A DNA stretch of 64,000 nt from Ypsolopha sequella (Eukaryota > Arthropoda > Insecta > Lepidoptera > Ypsolophidae), in assembly GCA_934047225.1 (NCBI GenBank), contig CAKOHE010000111.1, forward strand, positions 209,788-273,787. The letters run 5' to 3'. Both the position numbers and the translations under genes were made by a program. Shown one piece after another: positions 21,735-32,041 of this stretch; the first letter of the stretch is position 1, and every line of letters begins with the position of its first letter. The notes under the pieces are model-generated. The model had not been told where the DNA came from. It ran no database searches and saw only the letters and a list, made by a program, of their open reading frames with translations.

Positions 21735-22201
21735 TGAGCACGCGATATGACGGCAGTGCTTTGTATCACCATAGGTTTTAAAAAATAGCGGGAAGTGAAG
21801 AGAAATAAATTACGAAGATGAAAGATCTGACCTTGGGAAGGAGCTGCATGCACCACAAACCACGCTTCGCCTGAGCCACCAAGTCTCTGGTGTTCTCCAA
21901 GATGGTTTTCTTCTTCCTCTTCGTGCCTGGTTGCGCTCTTCTCGGCTAGTCTTCTTCGTAATAGTAATAGATGAAAATGAGGCGCACAGCGGGTGCGATC
22001 TCAAAATGGCGGGCGGTAGGGTCGAGGTAGGACCTAGTCGAATGACAATCAGCGTAGACCTCCGGCGTGAAAGGCTTCTGATTGACGACTGATTGATTTG
22101 CGTCCAAAACTAAGCGGGTGGAGATGCAGCGAAAATGACAGTTGAAAATATTAATTCACAACTACCCCGCAGTATGAGAGCCACAAGAAGTGGCGCGAAC
22201 A
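21735..22201 (-). repeat. 5-prime LTR of BEL/Pao element
   Basis: Second LTR, 467 bp, no visible difference from the one at 15365-15831. As the upstream LTR in element orientation it should carry the promoter; I could not place a clear TATA box. Confidence 0.95.
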
Positions 22202-22206
22202 GATGG
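22202..22206. other. 5-bp target site duplication of the BEL/Pao element (right)
   Basis: GATGG, matching 15360-15364. Confidence 0.9.
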
Positions 22207-22273
22207 CTAAATGTAAGAAATTGCTATTTGTTTAATGGCAGGGGTAATGAGGAGAACAATATGACTGCCCTGA

Positions 22274-22670
22274 CAGAGAATATAAAGTATTACTACGTAA
22301 AGAAGCGACACTCACCTCCCCGCGCGAATTTAACTTGCCCCGCGGTCCCCCGCAAGTTAGTGGAAATCTGGAGTCAGGCAGAGCTCGATTACCACTCGTT
22401 TGCTGCGCGCGTGTTTTGTTACAAAGTTTTATCACGATGCTGACTTTTAATCAGTATGGTGCGTTATTGCAGTGTTTATGGATGCCTGGAGAACTTTTTT
22501 TCAAAAATTAGAATTGCGTGATCAAACCTTACAATTTCGTTCAGTAACGCATTTGGAACAATAAAATCAGTATTTATAACTTTCCATGTTTTGACAAGTT
22601 TTCATTTTTTTTCCAAAATTTATGTTTGAGTAGTTGTAAGAATTTTAAGAATTTTTCACTATATATACGA

Positions 22671-22703
<33 letters not shown>

Positions 22704-22946
22704 AATATTTTTTTAATACTGATTAATCCACGGGGAACCAGAAATTGGACTACGCTAAAATTTAGGAAGAGAATCACATAAGTTGCTGACTTATATTGTG
22801 TCCCTCTCGGGCGACGACGCTCACACGATTGCTGCCAGCCCTAGACTAGCTCACGCACACACACAAGCGTGTGCGGACAAGCCAGATGCGCGCGTGAGAG
22901 TGTAGGTAAATAACTTGAGCCTTGACTATGAAGTGACGGGGGTGTG
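22274..22946 (+). mobile_element. THAP-associated non-autonomous element, copy 1
   Basis: The 673-bp element begins CAGAGAATATAAAGTATTAC and ends GACGGGGGTGTG, flanked by the direct repeat GCCCTGA (22267-22273 and 22947-22953). A homologous copy with its own 7-bp duplication is at 28675-29420. Inside, at about 22456, an ATG frame reads MVRYCSVYGCLEN, the beginning of a THAP zinc finger (C-x4-C), which then breaks off. A GC-rich promoter-like block (CTCACCTCCCCGCGCGAATT) precedes it. A (TA)n run sits at about 22664-22700. THAP plus CA...TG ends suggests a P-element relative deleted internally, but I find no terminal inverted repeat, which is unusual. Confidence 0.7.
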
Positions 22947-23216
22947 GCCCTGACCTTATTAATAAGATGTGCTGTCTGTTTGTGCCTGACAATTACCTGC
23001 ATAACAGGAAGCACGCATTTATATCGGTGCCATCTTCACGTACAGTCACCTGCAGCAACTTGTGCGATTAGTTCTCTACAGTCGTCAGTACCTGTGTGTG
23101 ATATATTTGCTGATAGGTTTGTGACTGTGGAAAAAGAATGTCTGAAGTTCTGCGAGCGTGATGATTGAAAGGTTTGTCCTTACAATATAGTAAATTAATT
23201 TGTTTTACCTTGGTCT

Positions 23217-24016
23217 ATGACATGTTTCATATTTGGCTTGAGGAAATATGATCACGTTTCAGATTTTCGTGCAAAACTGAACTGGCTTCCCATTCGTGAT
23301 CGTAGAAACTTGAGAATTGTTTGTCTTCTTTATAGTATAATTAATGATCCAAATGCACCGACATACCTCAAGTCAATGATAAAATTCATGTCTGACAATC
23401 ATAATAGAATACTTCGATCCTCAAATAATCTTCTCCTCTCAACTCCCCTTCATCACTCTGGATTTCAATCCATTTCTTTTGTTGTAGTTGCTGTGCATCT
23501 CTGGAACAAACTTCCCGAATGTATCAGAAAAGCCCCCTCTCGTAACTCCTTTAAGTGTTCTGTGCACAGACACTTTTTATCTCTCAGATAATTCTTCTAA
23601 ACAAACATAGGTATGATCAGTCTCTTTCTTATTGCTCGTTCTTCGCAGTCATTATATTTATTTATTTATGTACCCATTTATCACAAATTTTATGTATTTA
23701 TTCATTGTTATTTATGTATTCTATAAGTAAGATATATATCTGTATACATAATAAAATTATATATATAAGTACATCATAAGTATTAAATCATATTTAATTT
23801 TTTTAGGTAAGGTTAAGTTACCTAGTCATTAGTTATTTAGAGTAACTTTAATTACTTTGTCATTGTAGTTTTTCATTTCTCCTGCACGCCTACCAACTAC
23901 TATTTGTATTTCCTGTACTATCTTTGGGTTGACTGGTAGAGAATGCTTTATGCATTAAGTCCGCCATTTTGTACTTTAATTGTGCAATAAAGAATTTATG
24001 ATGATGATGATGATGT
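23217..24016 (+). pseudogene. LINE fragment, C-terminal ORF2 and 3-prime tail
   Basis: An open frame of 124 codons (23217-23591) reads AKLNWLPIRDRRNLRIVCLL, then NRILRSSNNLLL and LWNKLPECIRKAP, the C-terminal region of a CR1/L2/jockey-like reverse transcriptase protein. It is followed by about 400 bp of AT-rich 3-prime sequence ending in AATAAAG and a (GAT)n tail at 24000-24016. The 5-prime part with the polymerase is missing, as usual for truncated insertions. Confidence 0.8.
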
Positions 24017-24524
24017 AAAACTTCGTATGTTGTTTGTAAGTTTTCATTTGTATAGCGTATTAGTCTCACTGTAATGCGGTATCATTTATTTCAATAAATA
24101 ATAATAATAATTGATACATGCTCAAACGGCTGGACACAAACCTGGGTTTCAACATTGAGAGTCCGGCCAGCGTCCTGCCAATTGACCTCAAACAATTCTT
24201 CATCTTTTTAAGCCCAACATATCGTAAAGATCATAAATGGTCTCTTTCTTTTCTCCTTGAAGTTTCAGACCACGTACTTGTACAATATACGATCATGTTT
24301 GTCTAACGCCTTAACTATAATTGTTTTCTTATTTATCTTTTTACCTAGAGCTTCGCTATGCTAGCTACAACCGGTTGCAGCTGGCTGGATCAAGCTGGCT
24401 GATAAAACTAGTAAGAGGACTGGGACGATTTGCAATTTTTTATTTTTTATGGTATAAGATAAAGCAAAGCAGTTAATCTTCTGAAGATCCATCCGCAACT
24501 CAAGTTACCTTATATACATTCTAG

Positions 24525-24673
24525 TGTGCGAGTACCTCCGCGCCCTCCTGCGACGAAGACGGAGCGTTCAGCGCTCAGCAGTGCGCCGCTGGCCGCTGCT
24601 GGTGCGTCGACTCCTTTGGGACAGAGATACCGGACACTAGAACTGGGAATGGCTCGTTTGTTAATTGTATCAA
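24525..24673 (+). CDS. Exon with thyroglobulin type-1 domain
   Basis: Acceptor TACATTCTAG at 24515-24524 and donor GTAAGT at 24674. The 149-nt exon encodes CASTSAPSCDEDGAFSAQQC, then CWCVDSFGTEIPDTR and NC. CDEDG-x-F-x-x-QQC, CWCV and the closing NC are the core motifs of the thyroglobulin type-1 repeat, a cysteine-rich extracellular module that often inhibits cysteine or other proteases. The exon ends after two bases of a codon (AA), and the exon at 26036 starts with the completing G, giving Lys. So these two exons join in frame across a 1362-bp intron holding repeat R and a trinucleotide run. The gene product should be a secreted multi-domain protein; 5-prime exons with the signal peptide were not found. 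Confidence 0.85.
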
Positions 24674-24696
24674 GTAAGTCATTGGTAAATGTGTTA

Positions 24697-25091
24697 AATA
24701 GTAGTTTATGCTACAAGGGCGCAAAGGAATAAATCACGAGGACGATTTAAAACACGAGCGTAGCGAGTGTTTTAAACGTAACCGAGTAATTTATTGCTTT
24801 TACACCCGTGTATCATACTACATTTTTCAATGCATAGTGTGAGGAAATGAAAACAAATATAATCTTGTGAACTTTAAATTATAATTGGCACAAAAGGATT
24901 GTATCCAGAGCCGTTAAACAGTGGAAAAAAAAGTATAACATCTATGGTACACAGGAAAGGCTGCAGGTTAGCCAACCATTGCAAACAAATAAAAAAAAAT
25001 TATAATAATAAAGCCCTAGGGCAAAATAATCGACTTTCTGTTCGGTTTTGATGCATAAAAAGTAAGCCTTTACGAGCACATGCATTGAAAA
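24697..25091 (-). mobile_element. Repeat R copy in intron
   Basis: Full-length copy of the family seen in tandem at 6689-7757, inverted. It is flanked by the direct repeat AAATGTGTTA (24687-24696 and 25092-25101), which supports insertion as a mobile unit. An internal hairpin is formed by GTTTATGCTACAAGGGCG and CGCCCGTGTATCATAC-type arms around a GAGCGTAGCGAG centre. Lies 24 bp after the splice donor of the thyroglobulin exon. Confidence 0.75.
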
Positions 25092-25363
25092 AAATGTGTT
25101 AGTGTCATTGATCGCACTGGCTGATGTAAACTATTTATTGTGTAATTAAGATCTTATATTAATTCCTTTGATAATGCCATAAAGACGAAACCGGTCAGAA
25201 AGTATTAAATAAATTTGTGGGATAGTACAAGTGATTTTCTGTACATTATGTATTGCAAGTTTCACCAAGTGCCAACAATCAACAGTGTAAACATTAAGTC
25301 ATTGGAGTTTCTAGTTAAATAACCGATTAAAAGAGATATGCATGTTTTAAGACAAATGAATCA

Positions 25364-25607
<244 letters not shown>

Positions 25608-26035
25608 GCTGTACATACTGTTCTTTTCTAATTGAGTGAATTAGTGATAACGTTTATAAAATCATTGTTATTTCAATATTCTATTACTATACTAATTTAC
25701 TATAAATTTTTTAATTATTTCTTTAAATAATACTTTAACCCCCATTAAAATTTTTATTATTTTATATTTAATTAAATTATCTTTTCAAATTAATTGATTA
25801 AACAATATCTTTTCAATGTAAATGAAATACTTAAATATAAGCTTATATAATATATTTTTCAAGTTAAAAACGCTGTGCCCGTTATTACCGTTTACCCGTT
25901 AGCTAGACCTCAGGGTGCACCATCCGCAGCATGGTTAGCACCTTGGAAGGAAGTCCTATAGGAGATGTTTTCCTCCTTACCTCGGTTGATAAAATATCAA
26001 ATAATGATCATTTCAAAATTAAATAAATTTTTCAG

Positions 26036-26229
26036 GATTCGCGAAGAACTCTCCTGTCTGGACCTGACCTGTCGTATGGGCTGCGACTATGGTTTCGAGC
26101 TGGGAGAGAACAAGTGTCCCACGTGCAAATGTCGGGAACCGTGTGCCGACGTCACCTGCCCTGACGGGAGGCAGTGCGCGGTGGTGGATGTGGCGTGCGA
26201 CGCCGACTACTGCCCGCCAGTGCCAGCAT
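26036..26229 (+). CDS. Exon with antistasin-like cysteine-rich domain
   Basis: Acceptor AAATTTTTCAG ends at 26035 and donor GTAAGT starts at 26230. The 194-nt exon reads IREELSCLDLTCRMGCDYGF, then CPTCKCREPC and CPDGRQCAVVDVACDADYCP, ending inside a Cys codon. The first half fits the antistasin fold (C-x4-C-x3-C-x-YGF...GC-x-x-C-x-C), a small serine-protease-inhibitor module; the second half is a further cysteine-rich unit. Its first base completes the Lys codon left open by the exon at 24525-24673. The next exon must supply two bases of a Cys codon; I did not find it in the window. Likely role: secreted protease inhibitor or matrix-associated protein. Confidence 0.85.
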
Positions 26230-26345
26230 GTAAGTGTACAACTATTTGATCAGATGACTCGAAAATAATTACTGGAGACCGATAGCTCTGACACTCGTAT
26301 TCCTCAACACACACTGTTTCGTTATATATCTAATATATTATATAT

Positions 26346-27150
26346 CTAATCGATACTAACCTAAATTGGAAAAACCATATCAAACACATTAAAGCAAAAC
26401 TATCGAAATTTACATATGCCTTATTCGAACTAAAACATAGTACAAATACAGAAAATGCATTATCAGCCTATTACGCTTACGCATATTCCTGGCTACGATA
26501 TGGATTAATGATTTGGGGTAACAGTGTGAACGCAAACGACCTATTCATTACCCAGAAAAAATGTGTCCGAATACTTGCACAAATCAACAATACACAAAGT
26601 TGTAAGCCATATTTCATAAAATATAAACTTATGACACTTCCTGCAATATATATACACGATACCTGTCTATTTGTGTTTAAAAATCGTCAAATATTTCCCC
26701 AAGTAAAAGATACTCATAATATCAATACACGTCATAAGGAAAGATTAAATTTACCGCAATCTAGAATTCAAATGCTTAACTGTAGCCCATATTATATGGC
26801 AATAAGACTATTTAACAAACTACCAAATTATATAAAAAATGAACCAAAAATTACAACTTATAATAACAAACTAAAAACATATTTAATACAAAAATGTCCC
26901 TACACGATTGAAGAATACTTAAATAACTAGAATATTAAGATTTATAGATATAAAAGAAATTGTATTTACCTAGATTTTAAGCACAATAAAGCCTTTTTTA
27001 TGATACTTACTTAAATATAAGATTGATGTTACTAGCTTTAAGTTCCTTTGCTGTGCCCGACAGGGTCCATAATTGATACTTTAAATGTTATTTAAGACCT
27101 TTCAAACATTATGGTGCAAATAAATTTGAATTTGAATTTGAATCTTTTCG
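26346..27150 (+). pseudogene. LINE fragment with (TTTGAA)n tail
   Basis: The frame opens at 26346 (LIDTNLNWKNHIKHIKAKLS) and runs to a stop at 26930, 195 codons, with AYYAYAYSWLRYGLMIWGNS and RLFNKLPNYIKNEP, typical of the C-terminal region of jockey/CR1-type reverse transcriptases. The 3-prime sequence ends in AATAAATTTGAATTTGAATT. The polymerase core is missing through 5-prime truncation. Confidence 0.82.
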
Positions 27151-27184
27151 TAATTTTTTTTCATTGGTCAATTTCTTTTTCATT

Positions 27185-28667
27185 GAGTACCAAGATGTGA
27201 CCAATTCGGAGATGTGTAGAAAAAACTACATCAAAATAAACAGGGTTGGCTGCCGCAACCTGCTGGAGCATTTTGTAAATCCAGAAAAAAAATCTGATGA
27301 AAAAAGTCACGTCTATAGGTAACAAGTAGGGCCTACTACGTTCAATAGAGCGTATCAAAAGTCACGTCTATAGGTAACAAGTAGGGCCTACTACGTTCAA
27401 TAGAGCGTATCAAAAGTCACGTCTATAGGTAACAAGTAGGGCCTACTACGTTCAATAGAGCGTATCAAAAGTCACGTCTATAGGTAACAAGTAAGGCCTA
27501 CTACGTTCAATAGAGCGTATCAAAAGTCACGTCTATAGGTAACAAGTAGGGCCTACTACGTTCAATAGAGCGTATCAAAAGTCACGTCTATAGGTAACAA
27601 GTAGGGCCTACTACGTTCAATAGAGCGTATCAAAAGTCACGTCTATAGGTAACAAGTAGGGCCTACTACGTTCAATAGAGCGTATCAAAAGTCACGTCTA
27701 TAGGTAACAAGTAGGGCCTACTACGTTCAATAGAGCGTATCAAAAGTCACGTCTATAGGTAACAAGTAAGGCCTACTACGTTCAATAGAGCGTATCAAAA
27801 GTCACGTCTATAGGTAACAAGTAAGGCCTACTACGTTCAATAGAGCGTATCAAAAGTCACGTCTATAGGTAACAAGTAGGGCCTACTACGTTCAATAGAG
27901 CGTATCAAAAGTCACGTCTATAGGTAACAAGTAAGGCCTACTACGTTCAATAGAGCGTATCAAAAGTCACGTCTATAGGTAACAAGTAGGGCCTACTACG
28001 TTCAATAGAGCGTATCAAAAGTCACGTCTATAGGTAACAAGTAGGGCCTACTACGTTCAATAGAGCGTATCAAAAGTCACGTCTATAGGTAACAAGTAGG
28101 GCCTACTACGTTCAATAGAGCGTATCAAAAGTCACGTCTATAGGTAACAAGTAGGGCCTACTACGTTCAATAGAGCGTATCAAAAGTCACGTCTATAGGT
28201 AACAAGTAGGGCCTACTACGTTCAATAGAGCGTATCAAAAGTCACGTCTATAGGTAACAAGTAGGGCCTACTACGTTCAATAGAGCGTATCAAAAGTCAC
28301 GTCTATAGGTAACAAGTAGGGCCTACTACGTTCAATAGAGCGTATCAAAAGTCACGTCTATAGGTAACAAGTAGGGCCTACTACGTTCAATAGAGCGTAT
28401 CAAAAGGTGCTTAAATAAATTAAGTTTGCGAAGTCGATTCAGCATCATTTTCAGCAGGTTGTGACCAATTCGTAGTTGTGTATAAACAAAAACTACATCA
28501 AAATAAGGTTAGCTGAGCGCAACCTGGACCTTTTCTTACAGTCAGCAAAAACCAAATGCTCTAGGTTGCGCACAGTCAACCCTATTTATTTTAATGTAGC
28601 TTTTTTTCTACACAATCAAAAATTGGTCCCATCTTTTTAATCGATACATAGGGTTACCGACTGTACG
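27185..28667 (+). mobile_element. MITE enlarged by an internal 55-bp tandem array
   Basis: The left arm (from about 27185, AAGATGTGACCAATTCGGAG and AAACTACATCAAAATAAACA) and the right arm (TTTATTTTAATGTAGC, then AAATTGGTCCCATC, ending ACCGACTGT near 28664) are inverted repeats. The 55-bp array 27306-28405 lies between them. Related copies without the array are at 44815-45107 and 59321-59814. The last copy shows the same arms and single inverted versions of the 55-bp unit, so the array grew from the MITE's own sequence. Non-coding. Confidence 0.7.
27306..28405 (+). repeat. 55-bp minisatellite, 20 copies
   Basis: The unit begins GTCACGTCTATAGGTAACAA and ends GAGCGTATCAAAA. Twenty head-to-tail copies are nearly identical; the main variant is GTAGGGCC versus GTAAGGCC in a few scattered units. 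There are no unique spacers, so this is a tandem array and not a CRISPR-like structure. Confidence 0.97.
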
Positions 28668-28674
28668 CTATTAG

Positions 28675-29420
28675 CAGAGAATATAAAGTATTACTACGTA
28701 AAGAAGCGACACTCACCTCCCCGCGCGAATTTAACGTCCCCCGCAAGTTAGTGGCAAATCTGGAGTCAGGCAGAGCTCGAGTAGCACTCGTTCGCTGCGC
28801 GCGTATTTTGTTTTGTTTTCTTGATTTTGAACACGAACACTTGTTCTATTTGTACTATTACTAGTAGTGTACTATTTGTTTCAAAACATTTGTTTTATGT
28901 TATGAAACAAATAGTACAAATGTTTGTGTTTAAAATCGAGATGCTTTTTATGTTTCATCAAGTACCGACAATCGCAAGTATAAATCTTGTTTTGTTTTAT
29001 TAAGATTCTGATTTTTAATCAATATGGTTCGTTATTGTGGTATATAATGAATGCCTAGAAAACGAAGCAACCAATAAAGAACGGAGATTTTTCAAATTTC
29101 CTTCCTTCCGATGAACTAAGCCATTTTCTTTTATGTACGTGAAAAACACCTTTGACTCCTCTGAAAGGATTTGTGTCGTGACGTGACGATGTTTAAATTT
29201 TACTTATATAAATTCACGCGTGCCACGAGAGATGCGTTCAAGAGAATCATATAAGTTGCTGACTATAAATGTTGTCCCTCTCGATCGACGACGCTCACAC
29301 GCTCGCTGCCAGCCCTAGACTAGCTCACGCACACACACAAGCGTGTGCGGACAAGCCAGATGCGCGCGCGAGAGTGTAGGTAAATAACTTGAGCGAGGAC
29401 TATGAAGTGTCGGGGGTGTG
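28675..29420 (+). mobile_element. THAP-associated non-autonomous element, copy 2
   Basis: The 746-bp element has the same ends as copy 1 (CAGAGAATATAAAG and CGGGGGTGTG) and is flanked by CTATTAG at 28668-28674 and 29421-29427. The matching uninterrupted target appears at about 45096-45116, where the related MITE flank reads ACGCTATTAGTCTA. The THAP start is present as MVRYCG near 29023 but is cut by a stop. Copies 1 and 2 differ by insertions and substitutions throughout, so the insertions are not fresh. Confidence 0.72.
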
Positions 29421-29769
29421 CTATTAGTCTAGAAGACGAAGAAAGTGAAAGAGTGAAAGCAGAACTTACGGGGGTCGATAACGGATACAATGCAACTCCT
29501 ATGACTTCTCCCGGTTTGGCTTCTCATGATGTCATGCTGTTATACGACATGTTTATTGTTAGCATATTTTCGTCATAAGGCCACCCTCACTGCCACTACC
29601 GAAGCCTACCACCAGTTTTTTTTAGCCAGTCAGTTAGATGGTCTTGGTCTATCCGTCCACGATGTGCTAGGCTTGTTTGGAGTAATCATGGTTGTATTTT
29701 AGTTCACATCACTCAAGGAGGCTCCATTAGTGCGTAACAAAAGTTTCGAAGGTGGTGATAAGGTGGTCT

Positions 29770-29838
29770 GCCTACACTTGAGCAACGACGACAACGTGGA
29801 GACCTGATAGAAACGTATAAAGTGCTCACAGGACATTA
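29770..29838 (+). pseudogene. Short LINE coding relic
   Basis: A frame reading LEQRRQRGDLIETYKVLTG, a block frequent near the C-terminus of non-LTR retrotransposon proteins, is cut off at about 29838 and followed at once by a mariner fragment. Only some 22 codons remain. Confidence 0.5.
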
Positions 29839-30200
29839 TGATGTTCGTCCATCACCACGATAACGCGTCCTCACATTCCGCTAAGGTAATGGAAGCCTAT
29901 TTGAAGGCTTCAAATGTAGAACTGATGCCGCATCCGTCATACAGCCCAGACCTCGTATCTTGCTACTTCTTTTTGTTTCCTAAAATTAAAAAGACAAACT
30001 TAGAGGCACACGTTTTACGAGCCCTGAATCGTCAGAAGCCATTGAAAATGTTCCTAAGGAAGACTGGTCCAACTGATTTTTACACTGGTTCCAATGAAGG
30101 CAAAAATGTGAGGGCATATACTTTGAAAAACAATAAATGTATCATAAGTCTAATTGATGGTCTTATTTATCAGAATCCAGAAACTTTCAGTATGATCTAA
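29838..30200 (+). pseudogene. mariner-like transposase fragment
   Basis: A 120-codon frame contains HHDNASSHSA (second catalytic Asp region) and MPHPSYSPDLVSCYFFLFPK, the third catalytic region of mariner transposases. The position that should be the third catalytic Asp is Tyr (SCYFF). The N-terminal DNA-binding part and first Asp are missing, and the C-terminus is divergent. A dead, 5-prime-truncated relic unrelated to the complete mariner at 35679-36991. Confidence 0.7.
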
Positions 30201-30299
30201 GTACTAAAACATTTTCAATGATATATAAAAGCTTCAAAGTAATTGAATTTTACATAGTCGTCAGTTTAGCTGTAATTTCCTAAAAGATTTCACGCCCAT

Positions 30300-30460
30300 G
30301 CATAATTAAATTATTATTTTATTTTTTATTTATAACAATTTTTGCACATTTACACAAATAACTTAAAAGACAAAAGAAACAATTAAACATGGTGTACAAG
30401 GGCGGCACTTATTGCTAATATCAATATTTTCCAGGCAACCCTTGGTAGCTAACAGAAAAA
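30300..30460 (-). mobile_element. LINE 3-prime UTR fragment
   Basis: On the minus strand it reads GTTGCCTGGAAAATATTGAT, then a block with GCCGCCCTTGTACACC, and ends in ATAAATAAAAAATAAAATAA. The block CTGG-(A/G)A-AGAT...AATAAG-GCCGCC is a recurring lepidopteran LINE 3-prime motif, also present at 46370-46480. No coding part. Confidence 0.55.
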
Positions 30461-31180
30461 TGAAGAAATTAACATGTGGAGGTGTAAATACTAATCAGAA
30501 AATAATAAAGAGATCAAGATTAAAATATAAACCTAAATATCTAAGACATAAACTTACTTATAAAAATATATGAAAATACTTAAATAAACGAATACATACC
30601 TTTAAAATATACACATACATATATAAATAATAAATAAACATACAAAAATTATAATAATATTGGATATTTGAGTTTTAAGATGGGTATTCTGTTGAGAAAA
30701 ATCGCTTCACTTTTATTTTAAAGTGTTGTATTTTTCAATGCCTGAATTGACACTGGTAAGTGATTCCAGAGTCTTGCAATGAGTCACTGTAAAATCCTGT
30801 TCTGTTGTCTGGAATAGCTATCCCTTGACTGTTGCAGAGAACAGAATGATTGAGTATTGAATATTGAATTGATATTAATAATAAGACCGGGTTTTTTATC
30901 TTTAATTTATTTATAGCACACCGTGCGTAAAATGACCACTTTCGCCTTCGGCTCGTGCCGCAAACTCACACTCGTCAGAAAACGTTTCATCGCTCTCGTA
31001 TCGTAATGTACTATTATTCTTATTTTTTTTTTGTTAGGCATTTTATTTCTAGTTAAGTTTTTATTTTAGGACTTCTAGGTTTTTAGTTTAATTTGTCATT
31101 TTAGTTAATATTAATTTTATATAAATGTAATAAAAATTCTCTTAAACTAATTAATGATATAAAGTTATACTTTTATGACT

Positions 31181-31405
31181 TTGCATGATATAGCCAAATT
31201 CATACTGGAAACTCGGTAGTGGTCAGGACCAAGGTTCAATGACCGTTTATGTGATAAACGTAAAATTAAATTTAGGCTTCCTAAACTCGGAACTCGGGGT
31301 TAATCTTAATAAAAAACAACTAATTTTGCAAAGAGGCTAATTGAACCTTAGTCCTGCCTGACCCCTTAAAGAGTCTCTAGTATCGATTTGGCTACATCAT
31401 GCAAA
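31181..31405. mobile_element. Foldback MITE upstream of LPMO exon
   Basis: Left TGCATGATATAGCCAAATTC with ACTGGAAACTCGG and right GATTTGGCTACATCATGCAA with GAGTCTCTAGTAT form imperfect inverted arms of about 50 bp. Related ends (ATTCATACTGGAGACT) occur at 40560 and at 47616-47870. Confidence 0.6.
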
Positions 31406-31463
31406 ATCACCTTATATTTAGACAATTCTGTTTATTTAAATTATCCTCGAAACTCGTTTCTAG

Positions 31464-31573
31464 GAGATCGAGGTGGAGATAGAACTGACGGCCAACCATC
31501 TGGGAACCTTCGTCATGAAGCTCTGTCCCAACAAAAATCCGAGACACGAAGCTACTCAGGAGTGCTTTGACAG
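31464..31573 (+). CDS. AA15 lytic polysaccharide monooxygenase, internal exon
   Basis: Acceptor TCGTTTCTAG ends at 31463; donor GTAAAC starts at 31574. The 110-nt exon reads EIEVEIELTANHLGTF, then VMKLCPN and EATQECFD. LTANH-x-G-x-F and KLCPN...QECFDR are hallmark motifs of insect AA15 (chitin-binding type-4) copper monooxygenases, secreted enzymes that oxidatively cleave chitin or cellulose; the His of TANH is a copper ligand candidate. The exon ends after AG of a codon, completed by the first G of the exon at 32042. The exons with signal peptide and N-terminal His brace residue were not found upstream in the window. Confidence 0.82.
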
Positions 31574-31691
31574 GTAAACCTTCCATTTTAACCGTTAACT
31601 CATACTAATATTGCCTGTGATCTATGTTTTCACGATAATGAGGACTTAACAGATTAAGTTAGGATAGACCTCAATTGAAAACCGAAGAATT

Positions 31692-31984
31692 AAAAAACAA
31701 GTGCGAGTCGGACTCGCGCACGAAGGCTTCCGTACCATTATCTATATAAAAACGGCAAAAAAACATGTCTGTTGTATGGGAGCTCCCTTAAATATTTATT
31801 TTATTCTGTTTTTTAGTATTTGTTATTATAGCGGCGACAGAAATACATCATCTGTGAAAATTTCAACTGTCTAACTATCACGGTTCATGAGATACAGCCT
31901 GGTGACAGACGGATAGACAGACGGACAGCGGAGTCTTAGTTATAGGGTCCCATTGGTTACCCTTTGGGTACGGAACCCTAAAAA
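31692..31984 (+). mobile_element. Common lepidopteran interspersed repeat in LPMO intron
   Basis: Starts with AAGTGCGAGTCGGACTCGCG and GGCTTCCGTACC, contains GACAGACGGACAGCGGAGTC and ends GGGTACGGAACCCTAAAAA. The two end blocks with CCGTACC and GGTACGG are inverted. A partial copy of the beginning lies at 53690-53760. I recognise this as a very frequent lepidopteran short repeat; its class is not certain. It lies in the intron between the two LPMO exons. Confidence 0.65.
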
Positions 31985-32041
31985 AAGAGAATTAAAGAAT
32001 GTTCGATACCTCCGAAGAATCTCTTCTCCTTCCGTTTCCAG

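Larger units (their letters stand above)
15365..22201 (-). mobile_element. Complete BEL/Pao LTR retrotransposon
   Basis: A 6837-bp element on the minus strand: two 467-bp LTRs (15365-15831 and 21735-22201), a tRNA-Tyr primer site, one long polyprotein frame and a short purine-rich tract before the 3-prime LTR. The LTRs begin TG and end CA and look identical base for base on visual comparison, with a perfect GATGG target duplication. Together these indicate a very recent insertion. The only coding defect seen is a frame break close to the C-terminus of the polyprotein. There is no envelope frame. Confidence 0.95.

Noticed and set aside
27306..28405. Regular 55-bp repeats looking at first like a CRISPR array
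   Set aside because: Units are directly adjacent with no unique spacers, the genome is eukaryotic, and the unit comes from a MITE.
29838..30200. Intact mariner gene
   Set aside because: Lacks the N-terminal half and the third catalytic residue is Tyr; no TIRs nearby.
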